Position numbers and translations under genes: made by a program. A DNA stretch of 64,000 bases from Bacteroidaceae bacterium (GTDB lineage: Bacteria; Bacteroidota; Bacteroidia; Bacteroidales; Bacteroidaceae). The stretch is from assembly GCA_017470425.1 (NCBI GenBank), contig JAFUYT010000004.1, forward strand, positions 1 to 64,000, read 5' to 3'. The number at the start of each line of letters is the position of its first letter. The first letter of the stretch is position 1. The notes beneath the pieces are model-generated. The model was given only the letters and a program-made list of their open reading frames with translations. It made no database searches and was not told the DNA's origin. Below, one piece after another: positions 55,202-64,000 of this stretch.

Positions 55202-57523
55202 TTACCAAATGTCTTCAGGTTCTACGGGGTTGTCATAGACATCCTTGGAGACGAATTCGAAGTAGTCCATGAAGAACTGCAACTGCTCGTCGTTCAGCAC
55301 ATTCTTGAATCGGATGTAATAGGTCTTGTCCGGATCCATGTCCTCGCTGACCATGATGCGACGGGTGACCCATTCACCCTGAATACCGAGGTCAGCAGTG
55401 GTTCCGTTTCCGATGTGGAAGTACTTCGGGCCTTTCATGAAGCCTCGTGCACGGAGGGACTTCGTGACCTCGTCCTGCTCCTCCATCGTTAAGTTGCTTT
55501 CAGCCTTGTATTCCGCAGCCGTGGCATAGCCGAAGTTAGAGGTCTGTGTGCCGTTACGGAAGCGGTGATTGACGAAACCGATGCGCAGATCCATAGGAAT
55601 GTCCTTGGCCGGGAGGTAGTTAATGTTGTCGCCGAAGTACACCTGACACATGCTTCGCCATGAAGAACCGGAGCTGACGCCGAAGCGGATTTCGTAGTGT
55701 CCTTTCTTGGGCACGGGCGGCAGTTTCATGGTAAACTCATACTTACCGATGATGTTGAACTCGTCCATCTGATAGTTGCTCCATCCGCGGTCGTGACCCG
55801 TGAAGTAGTAGAACAGTGTGCCATCGCGCATCTGCACGTTCTCCAGATAAGGATATTCCACGGGGAATCCCTTCGTCTGGGTAGAGCCGTCGGGATAGTT
55901 GGCCAAAGGACGTCGGATGTCGTTGTTGATCATCTCGGGGAACATGGCTGCCATGTCGATGCGGATACGTTCGCCTGCCATGCGGTTCTGTACGTTCTCC
56001 GTATAGACCAGCACTTCCTGTAGGGGATAGATGCAGCTGTACTCGAGGTTCTGGTGCTTGGCCTCATCCTCGGCTTCCATCCTGACCTTGACGCCCACGT
56101 TCTCGTTCGCCCGGGTGTCCGTCTTCATCCTGAAGCCGGCGGCTGTTCCGATCTCACGGAACTTCCCGGACTCGTGGTAGTCGTTGTAGTTGGGATCATT
56201 CGGGTTGTTGTCTTCGCCGCGTCCGTTGCGTAGGATGGGGAAGCGGTTGAGATAGATGCCGTCCATGTTGTCGCCGCGTCGTTCGGGATCTTCATCGGCA
56301 CTTTCCTTGCTCTGGTAGATCTTCAGCAGGCGGCGCTTGCCCATCGTGGTGTAGTACTCATAGACAGGAATCGTATAATCCAAATCAGAGGTCTTCCAGT
56401 AGTAGCCCATCTCGTTGTAGTGGATGACCAATCGCCCGGGCGTGAGCTTCTCGGGCAGCATGTGGTAGGTCACGAACTGGTTGATGATGTTGTCTTCGTT
56501 CGTGTAGTCGTTGTCCTGTTTGGCGTTGGGGTAGGCGCCTCTGTCGATGAGGTAGGTCTTGATATCCTCTACGGTGATCTGGTCGTAGGTCTTGCCAATC
56601 TCTCTCTCCCACAATGCGTCGGGCTCCGCGAAGATGGTGAAGCCGTACTTGCGGTAGAGGGGAATGGAACCAATCTGCTCGGTGGGATGCAGAGGCAGGT
56701 CTTTCACCTCTCCGGAGAGCACCATATCCTCCCAGACATAGTCCCTCGTTGCGGTGAGGGTGTCGTCGAGTCCGCAGGCCAGGATGAGCTTGGCCATCAC
56801 CGAGAATCCTTTTTGGCTCTCGGCAATCATCTCGCGGAAGATATCGGACATCGTGTCGTTGGTGGGCGCGATGACGCCGTGCACCTCATGGATGCGTCCG
56901 TTGAGGCACTTGATGTCGCGGTTGTTGAGGTCGATGAGCGCGATGCCATTCATGTAGATGTAGTCGGGGTTCTCGGCGTCTTTCTTCTTCTTGAGCTTGC
57001 GGTCGTTCAGGTTGGGAAGCAGGAATTCTTGATCATCGTCCTGTGAAATGATATCACCCATCTCCAGCACAGTCTCGTTATTCGTGCCGTCGAGGACGCT
57101 GTTCAGCACGATGACTCTGCGGATGGAGTCCAGCTTCTCCTCGGTGTCGAAGCCGTTCCAGGAGGGCTCACTGATGATGCCCTTCTGGTGGAGCTCACTG
57201 AGATAGTCGTAGATGGCTTGGTTGTTGGGCGCGAAGCAGGTGTAGTGCCCGCGTGCGGAGAGCAGCTGCGCCACCGTCGATGTGGACTTTCGGCTGATGG
57301 GTACGACGTGCAGGAGCTGTACGTACTCCGTATAGTTCTCTGCATGTTCGCCTTCCTCCAGGTATTCCAGGATGGTCGGATCCTTGGCTGTGAAGGTCCA
57401 TTCGGTGTCGATTTCTTCCTTACACGACGTCAGGCTGCCAGTGATGGCCGCTACTGCGAGAATCGCTTGGATTCTGAAGATACGTGCAATATATTTCATA
57501 GTGGTATTGTTTTTCGGTTCCAT
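55202..57523 (-). CDS. Fasciclin (FAS1)-domain lipoprotein, second in operon
   Basis: 773 residues. Signal peptide with Cys in SLTSCKEE (near residue 34). Two FAS1 domains: first with YVQLLHVVPISRK, ARGHYTCFAPNNQAIYDYL and LNGRIHEVHGVIAPTND; second with VMAKLILACGLDDTL, YGFTIFAEPDALWEREI and TPGRLVIHYNEMGYYW. The ~350-residue C-terminal part has beta-rich modules (YEFTMKLPPVPKKGHYEIRF, YYIRFKNVLNDEQLQFFMDYFEFV) resembling carbohydrate-binding folds. Starts 2 bases after the SusD stop, so co-translation is likely. Confidence 0.88.
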   Translation of the reverse strand: MEPKNNTTMKYIARIFRIQAILAVAAITGSLTSCKEEIDTEWTFTAKDPTILEYLEEGEHAENYTEYVQLLHVVPISRKSTSTVAQLLSARGHYTCFAPNNQAIYDYLSELHQKGIISEPSWNGFDTEEKLDSIRRVIVLNSVLDGTNNETVLEMGDIISQDDDQEFLLPNLNDRKLKKKKDAENPDYIYMNGIALIDLNNRDIKCLNGRIHEVHGVIAPTNDTMSDIFREMIAESQKGFSVMAKLILACGLDDTLTATRDYVWEDMVLSGEVKDLPLHPTEQIGSIPLYRKYGFTIFAEPDALWEREIGKTYDQITVEDIKTYLIDRGAYPNAKQDNDYTNEDNIINQFVTYHMLPEKLTPGRLVIHYNEMGYYWKTSDLDYTIPVYEYYTTMGKRRLLKIYQSKESADEDPERRGDNMDGIYLNRFPILRNGRGEDNNPNDPNYNDYHESGKFREIGTAAGFRMKTDTRANENVGVKVRMEAEDEAKHQNLEYSCIYPLQEVLVYTENVQNRMAGERIRIDMAAMFPEMINNDIRRPLANYPDGSTQTKGFPVEYPYLENVQMRDGTLFYYFTGHDRGWSNYQMDEFNIIGKYEFTMKLPPVPKKGHYEIRFGVSSGSSWRSMCQVYFGDNINYLPAKDIPMDLRIGFVNHRFRNGTQTSNFGYATAAEYKAESNLTMEEQDEVTKSLRARGFMKGPKYFHIGNGTTADLGIQGEWVTRRIMVSEDMDPDKTYYIRFKNVLNDEQLQFFMDYFEFVSKDVYDNPVEPEDIW

Positions 57524-57525
57524 GA

Positions 57526-59370
57526 TTATTCAGCAGACTGATTGTTGTTGTCGCCTTTCTCGCGGTTCCACACGGGATTCTGCGGGATGAGGTAGTCATT
57601 TGCACTACGCTCACGATAGTAGATGGGGCAGTAGAGTCCGTAGCGGTTGTTCATGCGGCTGATGAGGTTGGCGGCGAGCTTGGAGTAGTAACCTTTGGCC
57701 ATGTAGTCGTTGACCATAGCCTTCACGCCGTCAGAGCCGTCCATATATTCAGGTTCGCGGGGGTCGGCTTTGGTTCCGCCGCCGATGCGCTCGGCATAGC
57801 GCACGAGGTCGAACCAGCGCTTGCCTTCACCCAGGAATTCCACGAGTCGCTCGCGCATGACGAGGTCGATGCAGGCCTTCTGGGTCTTCTCGCGGGCGCT
57901 GCCGCTCTTGGAGAGTCCGGTGGTCTGGTCGAGCTGTGAGCGCTTCTGGATGGCATCAACGATGTCGTCGCATTTCGTGTATTCGCCCGTGATGGCGTAT
58001 GCCTCGGCCATCATCAGCATCACGTCGGTCATGCGGTAGATGATCCAGTTGTGGTAACTCTTGGTACCATATCCCTGCGTGATATTTGTGGTGAGGTTTC
58101 CGGTCGTCATGTCGAACTGGGAGCTCATCCATTTGGTAAGATAGTAGTAGGAAGAGGAACCCGATCCGGATGCCTGTGACTGGCCGTAATCGAGATACTT
58201 CGCCTCGACACAGCTGTACCATGTCCGGCAGTCATTGGCATAGAGCGTGGTGTTTCCGTTGAGGGCGGCTTTGACGGCGTCGTTGCTGACGGTCAGGATA
58301 AAGTGCTTGTCGGCCGAGTAGCCGAAGAGGCTGCGCAGGAAGGCGCTCTCGCGGTAGTCGCTGCTGGCGAACTGCAGCTCAAAGATGCTTTCCTCGCTGT
58401 TGCCCCTCTCGAAGGTGGCCTGATAGCTGTTGACTTCGATACTGCGGGAACGCGAATTGTAGTCGCTCTGCATATCGTCGTTCTTGATGAGGAGTGCATT
58501 GGTCAGCCCGCTGCCGAAGTCGTCCTTGTCATTGGCGTTTCGGTCAAAGGAGCTGTTGGTGATCTGCTGGTTCTGGAGTGCCAGCGCATCGAGTGACTTC
58601 TGTCCGAATTCAATGACTTTCTGAGCATCTTCCTGCACCTGATCCTCGGGGAATCCACGACCCTCGCGGAGCGCGCCGCGCCAGAGGTGCATCTCGGCCA
58701 GCAGGGCGTAGATGGCCGTGTTGGTGATCAGTCCCTTGGTGTCCTTGTCGCTGGGGAATCGGCTCTTGGCCAAACCCGCCACGGCGGTGACATCATCGAT
58801 GAGCGTGTTGAGGATGTCCATCTGTGGGGTGATGGTGAAGGTATGCGCGTCCTCGTCGGAGTTGATGACCTCGAAGGTGAAGGGCACGTCCTTGAAGGAG
58901 CGGATGAGGTAGAAGTAGTTGAGGGCGCGCAGGGCGACCATCTCCGCCTTCATCTGCTGCCATTCAGTAGCCGTGAACTGCGGGTCCTTGGCCAGCACTT
59001 CCTCGCCGTGGGCGAGCACCTTGTTGCAGAAGTTGATGGTGGTATAGACACCTCCCCAGTCAAAGATGCCCATGGTGGAGTCCGGGTCAGCCTCCAAGAT
59101 GTCCGTGTAGTCTGAGGAATAGGTGTTCTCGAAATTGTATTTGTAGGCATCGGATCGGGCATCACCCCATGCGATGAACTTCTCGATGGTGCCTCCCATC
59201 TGTGAATAGGCTCCGTAGCGTACGCCTTCCAGGTCGTTCTTGTCTTCCCAGAAGTTCTCTTCCACGACCTTGTCCAGCGGGTAGAGGGTGAGGAAATCGT
59301 TGCAGGACATCATCGTGAGGCTGGCGAGCCCCAGGATGGCAACGGTTGTTTTATATGTGATTCGTTTCAT
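57526..59370 (-). CDS. SusD/RagB-family outer-membrane lipoprotein (first pair)
   Basis: 614 residues beginning MKRITYKTTVAILGLASL with lipobox LTMMSC. SusD features: EENFWEDKNDLEGVRYGAYSQM, MKAEMVALRALNYFYLIRSFKDVPF, ITNTAIYALLAEMHLWRGAL, and C-terminal LVMRERLVEFLGEGKRWFDLVRYA. The ATG 12 bases after the SusC stop is preferred over one four codons earlier that would nearly abut the SusC gene. Forms the lid of the first SusC transporter. Confidence 0.95.
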   Translation of the reverse strand: MKRITYKTTVAILGLASLTMMSCNDFLTLYPLDKVVEENFWEDKNDLEGVRYGAYSQMGGTIEKFIAWGDARSDAYKYNFENTYSSDYTDILEADPDSTMGIFDWGGVYTTINFCNKVLAHGEEVLAKDPQFTATEWQQMKAEMVALRALNYFYLIRSFKDVPFTFEVINSDEDAHTFTITPQMDILNTLIDDVTAVAGLAKSRFPSDKDTKGLITNTAIYALLAEMHLWRGALREGRGFPEDQVQEDAQKVIEFGQKSLDALALQNQQITNSSFDRNANDKDDFGSGLTNALLIKNDDMQSDYNSRSRSIEVNSYQATFERGNSEESIFELQFASSDYRESAFLRSLFGYSADKHFILTVSNDAVKAALNGNTTLYANDCRTWYSCVEAKYLDYGQSQASGSGSSSYYYLTKWMSSQFDMTTGNLTTNITQGYGTKSYHNWIIYRMTDVMLMMAEAYAITGEYTKCDDIVDAIQKRSQLDQTTGLSKSGSAREKTQKACIDLVMRERLVEFLGEGKRWFDLVRYAERIGGGTKADPREPEYMDGSDGVKAMVNDYMAKGYYSKLAANLISRMNNRYGLYCPIYYRERSANDYLIPQNPVWNREKGDNNNQSAE

Positions 59371-59382
59371 ATCGCTGTACAT

Positions 59383-62300
59383 TTAGAATCCCAAGTTGAT
59401 ACTGGCGGTGAAATAGCGTGCACGGGGTGTCTTCGAGGCGTCGATGGCAATCTTGGACCATCCCTGCGGTGCGACCTCCGGATCGGTTCCCGTGTATTTG
59501 CTCCACACGAAGATGTTGTTGGCGGAGGCGAAGAGCTTCAGGCTGCGGATGCCCCATTTCTTGAGGAGTTTGGGGTTGAAGTCGTAGCTGAGCTGGATGT
59601 ACTGCAGTCGCAGGAAGTCGCCTTTCTCGACATAGCGGTCGCTGGGCAGTGCGTTCCAGCTGGCCGTGATGAAGGAGTTGAGGGCGCGCGGGATGTCAGT
59701 GATGTCGCCATTCTTACGCCAGCGCCATGTGGTGGCGTAGCTCTGGTTGTCGTTGGATCTCATGCTCTCTGCTCTCATGCGTGCCAGATTGACGATGTCG
59801 CTGCCCATACGGAAGCTGAAGCCGGTGTTGAGCTGGAAGCGGTCATACTTCAGCGTGAAGCCGAAACCACCGTTGCAGCTGGGGTTGGAGTTGCCGAGAT
59901 AGACGACATCGAGGCGGTTGATCTGTCCGTCGTGGTTGACGTCCTCATAGATGGCATCGCCGCCCTGGAAGGCTTTCTTGTCACCCGTGGTGTAGCAGTA
60001 GTAGATGTGCAGGGGGTTACCGCGCTGGTCGGTGAGCATGTTGCCGTTGGCGTCGTAGGCGATAGGACAGGTGACGTTCTCCTCGCCGCGGCGCTGTGCA
60101 GCAGCTGCGGTGTTGATGGGCCGACCGTTCTTGTCATAACCTGTGCCGGTGCCCCATTGGATGTGGTTCCTTTGGGCTTCATCCCAGCTGACATTGTTCT
60201 CGTCCACCTCGGCATAGCCGTACTTCCTGATGGATTCCAGCGTGTAGCCGCTGTGCTCGTAATCGTAGCGATAGACGCCTTTGTACTTCAGACCGTAGAT
60301 GGAGCCGAAGGCGTTGTGTACCTGAATGCGTCGCAGGCCGTCGTAGTCGAGGTTGGTGGGCTCGTAGGTCTCAGCGGGGTTGAGGCCCTCGATGATGAGG
60401 GGATCCATCTCTTCAATCTCATTGAAGTTCTGGGAGATGTTACCGCGGAGCTTCATGGAGAACTTGCCGACCTTGGCAAACCAACCTGTGGAGACGTTGA
60501 GCTCCCATCCCTTGTTGCGCATCACGCCCGCATTGACCTTGGCCAGAGTGGAGAAACCGTTGGCCGCAGCGATGCGTTGGTCTTTCATGATCAGGTCGGT
60601 GACCTTGTTGTCATAGAGTTCCACCTCCACGTTGATGAGGTCGTCGAAGAGTCCGAGGTTGAAACCGAGGTTCAGCTTGCGCGTCTTCTCCCAGTTGATG
60701 GAGCTCAGCGAGAGGTTCTCGGGGATGATGATGGTGTGGCCGTTGTAGAGGGTGCCGGCGGTGTAGTACCTGTTGTACTGGCTGAAGCTGCCGCCGCCGG
60801 GGTTACCGGTGATACCCCATGTGGGGCGTACGGAGAGCATACTCAACCACTTACGGGACCATTTCATCCAGGGCTCATCAATGATGTTCCAGCGTGCACC
60901 TATGAAGGGGAAGCTGCTAAACTTCTTGCTCGTGCCCATAGCGGTGGTGCCGTCCCAGCGTACGCTGACGTCGAGGTTGTACTTACTCTTATAGGACGCG
61001 TGCGCCTGCACGAAGAAGCTGGTCTCGCGCCATTCGCCGTTGTAGGCGTCGGCGCTCTGTAGGAGTGCTACGACGGTCGGGTCGGTGATGCCATTGGGGA
61101 CGTTCCAGAGGCCGGAACTCTGGTTGCTGGACGTGCCCGACTTCATCTCCCATCGTGCGAGGGCGCTGGCGCTCCAGTCCTCGTTCTTGAAGTGGGGGTA
61201 GAAGGCGATGTCGTGGCGGGTGAAGAACTCCAGGCTCTTGTACTCGGAGTTGCCTACGGTGTTGCGTTCGTTGTTAATCTTGTAGTTGCTGTGGTGCTCC
61301 CAGGGGTTTTCGCCGCCATAGATCCAGTTCATGGTGCGGAGCTCGGCGGGGAGGTACTTGTCGTTGGAGTTGTTGATGATGTTCAGCTGTACGTCGCCCT
61401 TATAGTTCAGCTGGGTGTGGTCGTTGTCTTTGCCCAGGAGCTTGTACTCGATGTTGAACTGCGGGTGCAGCTCGTAGCTCCTCTCCATGTTCCAGCCACC
61501 GTTGCCGTAGGCTACGGGGTTGCCGTTGACGAACATATCGTAGAGGTAGTAGCTGGTGTAGTTGTAGTTCTCCAAGTCGATGGCTGTCGGGTTGAGGGGC
61601 AGCATGTTGAAGTAGTTGCCGGTGGGCACGTAGGTGAGCCGTCCGTCAACCTTCTCTGCCTTCATCTCGTCGATGCTCATGTTCGGCATGGCCTTGTAGG
61701 CTCGCGCGAGGATGTCGTTGGGGTTGTTCTTGTGGTTGTTGGAGAAGGCGAGGCTGATGTTGGACTGGAATTTGATGCGGTCGCTGACGTCGTAGTCGAG
61801 GGCCGTCTGCGTGGTGAAGCGGTTGAAGGTCTGTCCGATGATGGAGCCAGAGGACTTGTCGTAGCCGGCGGACACGCGGAAGGTGGCCTTCTCGCCGCCA
61901 CCCGACAGGGTGACGTACCACTTGTGCTCCTTACCGAACTGGCGCACGGCATCCACCCAGTCCGTGTTCTTGCTGTAGTGGGGGTAGATGTTGGTGCGGG
62001 TCTGGTCATAGTTCAGCTCCGGCATGGCATCGGTGATGGATGTTCTCTGTTGGGGGTTGAAGTAGGCTTCCTTCATCATCATGGTGTAGCCGTCGCCGTT
62101 GAGCATGTTGTAGCCGTCGGGCTGCCAGGTGCCGTTGAACTTGTAGGAGAAGGTGACGTTGGTCTTTCCCCTGTGGCCGCGGCGCAGCTTGATCTCGATG
62201 ACACCGTTGGCACCCTTGGCACCCCACTTGGCGGTGGAACCGTCCTTGAGGACCTCGATGCTCTGGATGTCTTCGGGGTTGACGTTCAGGAGGGTGGAGA

Positions 62301-62955
62301 ACTGCTCCTCGTTGTCGAGGTCGCCGAAGTCGATGTCCTTGACGGCGTCTTCCGGAAGCTCCTGGATGTGGTCGTTGACGACGATGAGGGGCTGCGCGTT
62401 ACCGTTGATGGTGGTGGTACCGCGGAGGCGCATGGTGGTACCGGAGCCGAGGTTACCGGAGTTCTGCACGATGTCGAGACCGGCAATCTGTCCTTGCAGG
62501 GCCTGATCAACGGATTCGAAGGCCATACCCTCCATCTCGTCCATGTTGAAGGTCTGTGTGGCGCCGGCCAACTCACGCACGGGGATGCTGAGTCCACCGG
62601 ACTGCTGGCGTTTCTTGGCGGTGACCTTCACCTCGGTCATCGTCTTGGTGTTGTCGGCCAGCTTGATGTTCCAGTTGTTCTGGCTGCCGATCACCTTGCT
62701 GAAGGGCTTGAGTCCCATGAAGGTGACGTTGAGCGTGTTCTTGGGGTCTTTGATGGCGAGGGTGAAGTGACCGTTCATATCGGTGACGGTGGCACTGATG
62801 ATACGGTTGTTCTTGTCGCGCTCGACCACGTTGGCACCCGGCACGACGTCGAAGTCATCCGACACGGTACCCGAGATGCGTCGTTGCTGTGCACTGGCAG
62901 TGGTGGCCGTGAGGCACACTGCGCAAAGCAGGATCAGTTTGAGGAATTTATTCAT
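59383..62955 (-). CDS. SusC/RagA-family TonB-dependent transporter (first pair)
   Basis: 1,190 residues. Signal peptide (LILLCAVCLTATTASAQQ), CarboxypepD_reg-like domain (RISGTVSDDFDVVPGANVVE), plug (IAGLDIVQNSGNLGSGTTMR, QPLIVVNDHIQELP, IQSIEVLKDGSTAKWGAKGA), then a barrel ending YFTASINLGF. Its start overlaps the stop of the upstream fasciclin gene by 8 bases (ATGAATAA), so translation is coupled. Substrate unknown; no CAZyme lies inside the operon to hint at a glycan. Confidence 0.96.
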   Translation of the reverse strand: MNKFLKLILLCAVCLTATTASAQQRRISGTVSDDFDVVPGANVVERDKNNRIISATVTDMNGHFTLAIKDPKNTLNVTFMGLKPFSKVIGSQNNWNIKLADNTKTMTEVKVTAKKRQQSGGLSIPVRELAGATQTFNMDEMEGMAFESVDQALQGQIAGLDIVQNSGNLGSGTTMRLRGTTTINGNAQPLIVVNDHIQELPEDAVKDIDFGDLDNEEQFSTLLNVNPEDIQSIEVLKDGSTAKWGAKGANGVIEIKLRRGHRGKTNVTFSYKFNGTWQPDGYNMLNGDGYTMMMKEAYFNPQQRTSITDAMPELNYDQTRTNIYPHYSKNTDWVDAVRQFGKEHKWYVTLSGGGEKATFRVSAGYDKSSGSIIGQTFNRFTTQTALDYDVSDRIKFQSNISLAFSNNHKNNPNDILARAYKAMPNMSIDEMKAEKVDGRLTYVPTGNYFNMLPLNPTAIDLENYNYTSYYLYDMFVNGNPVAYGNGGWNMERSYELHPQFNIEYKLLGKDNDHTQLNYKGDVQLNIINNSNDKYLPAELRTMNWIYGGENPWEHHSNYKINNERNTVGNSEYKSLEFFTRHDIAFYPHFKNEDWSASALARWEMKSGTSSNQSSGLWNVPNGITDPTVVALLQSADAYNGEWRETSFFVQAHASYKSKYNLDVSVRWDGTTAMGTSKKFSSFPFIGARWNIIDEPWMKWSRKWLSMLSVRPTWGITGNPGGGSFSQYNRYYTAGTLYNGHTIIIPENLSLSSINWEKTRKLNLGFNLGLFDDLINVEVELYDNKVTDLIMKDQRIAAANGFSTLAKVNAGVMRNKGWELNVSTGWFAKVGKFSMKLRGNISQNFNEIEEMDPLIIEGLNPAETYEPTNLDYDGLRRIQVHNAFGSIYGLKYKGVYRYDYEHSGYTLESIRKYGYAEVDENNVSWDEAQRNHIQWGTGTGYDKNGRPINTAAAAQRRGEENVTCPIAYDANGNMLTDQRGNPLHIYYCYTTGDKKAFQGGDAIYEDVNHDGQINRLDVVYLGNSNPSCNGGFGFTLKYDRFQLNTGFSFRMGSDIVNLARMRAESMRSNDNQSYATTWRWRKNGDITDIPRALNSFITASWNALPSDRYVEKGDFLRLQYIQLSYDFNPKLLKKWGIRSLKLFASANNIFVWSKYTGTDPEVAPQGWSKIAIDASKTPRARYFTASINLGF

Positions 62956-64000
62956 GGCGCTTCATTTTTTTGATACTGGAGGTAGCAGGGATGGAGAATC
63001 GCTTGAGGTAGTTCTTGGCGGCCTTGGCGTCAGCCCACTGGCTGTCGTGGCGCCCATTCTGCAGCTTCGTGTGGCAGAGTACGCCGTCGATCTGATGGAT
63101 GACGGCAGCGCTGGAGCTCTTCAAGACGATATTGTTCATGGTAGGCTGGCCTGTGGGGCTCGAAGCACTACCGGACATATTACCCTCGGTGTCTTTGATG
63201 CAGTACATATCATTGGTCATGATATTGCGGAGGTTACCGGTCGTGGAGAGGCGTGTGCCGTTGACGGCATCGCGGACGTAGAGCTGCGACGGGTTGCGCC
63301 CCATATATACCTTCACGAAGACGCCGTTGACGTTGTCATAGCTGGAGGTGGTGTATTCTTCCTCGGCGCGTGCCGTCTTGTCCTCGAAGAAGCTGTTGTC
63401 GAGGAAGTGGCAGCGGATGAAGTTGTTGAGGTAGGTGATCATGGCGGTCACCTGGGTGCTGTCCGTGCTCTCCACTTCGGGCTCGCCTGTCTCACTGTCA
63501 ATCCGATGTTTCCACATTACGGGGCCGTTCGCGGAGCCTCCCCAGTGCTGCACCTCGAGTTCGCCTTCCTCATTCTCGGCATAGACGAGTCCGTTCTCGT
63601 AGGCCTCGCGGATGTCGTCCCAGTAGGGGAGACCTGCGGCGTGAGCCGCTTCGAGGGCATCGGGGGTGGGCACGAGGACGGTGTAGTTGTAGTTGCTCAG
63701 GAAGGAGACGTTGCGGTCGATGGCGCCCTTGGTGTTCCAGATGGCGAGGTTGCTGGCGTCGAGGCCGCAGTCCTTGATGATGTCGGCGTTACCTTCCATG
63801 TCGGTGAGCGAATAGAAGAGCATTCCCTCTTCGGGGAACTCCTTATCTAATATATAATAGATGCTTCGGCTGGCGGGGATGATGGGGGAATCGTCGAGGA
63901 TGAAGGTGTGTCCGTTGAGCTTCTCCTGTGCGTTCTTGGGCTCGATGTCGATGTGCACGGTACCGCGTGCACCGGTGCCGCCGTCCTCGGCTTCCACCAT
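62948..64000 (-). CDS. Fasciclin (FAS1)-domain protein, 5' part beyond window
   Basis: 350 residues visible, running off the right edge, so the N-terminus (probably a lipoprotein signal) is missing; the Met at the edge need not be the start. A FAS1 domain is visible in NYNYTVLVPTPDALEAAHAAGLPYWDDIRE and, later, MNNIVLKSSSAAVIHQIDGVL (typical FAS1 H2 'G-V-H-V-ID-VL' pattern). Ends in a basic tail and overlaps the SusC start by 8 bases. First known gene of the seven-gene operon. Confidence 0.82.
   Translation of the reverse strand: MVEAEDGGTGARGTVHIDIEPKNAQEKLNGHTFILDDSPIIPASRSIYYILDKEFPEEGMLFYSLTDMEGNADIIKDCGLDASNLAIWNTKGAIDRNVSFLSNYNYTVLVPTPDALEAAHAAGLPYWDDIREAYENGLVYAENEEGELEVQHWGGSANGPVMWKHRIDSETGEPEVESTDSTQVTAMITYLNNFIRCHFLDNSFFEDKTARAEEEYTTSSYDNVNGVFVKVYMGRNPSQLYVRDAVNGTRLSTTGNLRNIMTNDMYCIKDTEGNMSGSASSPTGQPTMNNIVLKSSSAAVIHQIDGVLCHTKLQNGRHDSQWADAKAAKNYLKRFSIPATSSIKKMKRHE

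Overview
The window is bacterial chromosome from the order Bacteroidales, most likely a GC-rich Prevotellaceae member. The evidence is the repeated TAnnTTTG -7 promoter box, SusC/SusD pairs, a C10 (streptopain/interpain) protease ending in a Por-type sorting tail, pyruvate:ferredoxin oxidoreductase, a GH105/DUF4861 enzyme and many Cys-lipidated secreted proteins. Most genes are GC-rich. The AAA ATPase/CsgG region (about 3.4-8.8 kb) and the HNH gene (17.4-18.3 kb) are clearly more AT-rich and look acquired.

Layout. 0-3.3 kb: 3' part of nifJ. 3.4-9 kb: small lipoprotein, AAA/DUF4143 ATPase with 22-bp spaced operator-like repeats, a gene remnant, and a four-gene CsgG/DUF4810/DUF799 envelope operon behind a foldable leader. 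9.2-10.7 kb: TfoX-N and DUF4298 genes, and an unknown gene. 10.8-14.5 kb: ECF sigma/anti-sigma/(M23-like)-S41 protease operon. 14.8-17.2 kb: ATP-grasp/esterase/GNAT operon. 17.4-19.1 kb: HNH protein and PIN toxin-antitoxin pair. 19.4-23.1 kb: outer-membrane barrel protein with a 72-bp tandem duplication and two small secreted proteins. 23.1-26.2 kb: operon of an HppA-like 39-residue leader peptide, guanine deaminase, MsrA and glycerate kinase. 26.4-30.9 kb: large C10 protease. 31-33.7 kb: LuxR-type two-component pair with a long rod-shaped 6S-like RNA or leader between kinase and regulator. 33.7-47.2 kb: minus-strand cluster of GH2, DUF6057 membrane protein, WD40/TolB-like lipoprotein, S9 peptidase, DHH phosphoesterase and GH105/DUF4861. 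47.4-64 kb: minus-strand fasciclin-SusC-SusD-fasciclin-fasciclin-SusC-SusD operon, open at the right edge.

The most unusual signal is palindromic DNA inserted in frame inside protein genes. (1) Seven perfect 21-bp hairpins (8-bp arms, 5-nt loop) occur in four genes, all exactly aligned to codons so that each encodes one heptapeptide of the type x-G-G-x-x-A-x. (2) GC-rich palindromes with a CCCTCCC/GGGAGGG core lie in frame in the S41 protease, the WD40 lipoprotein (inside its signal peptide) and the DUF6057 protein, encoding PSLIGRAGGES or, inverted, SPPALPIREG. (3) Composite inserts with palindromic ends occur in GH105/DUF4861 (twice) and in the DHH phosphoesterase. They resemble in concept the Rickettsia palindromic elements, but I know of no described Bacteroidales counterpart.

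No tRNA, rRNA, CRISPR array, transposase or integrase was recognised.
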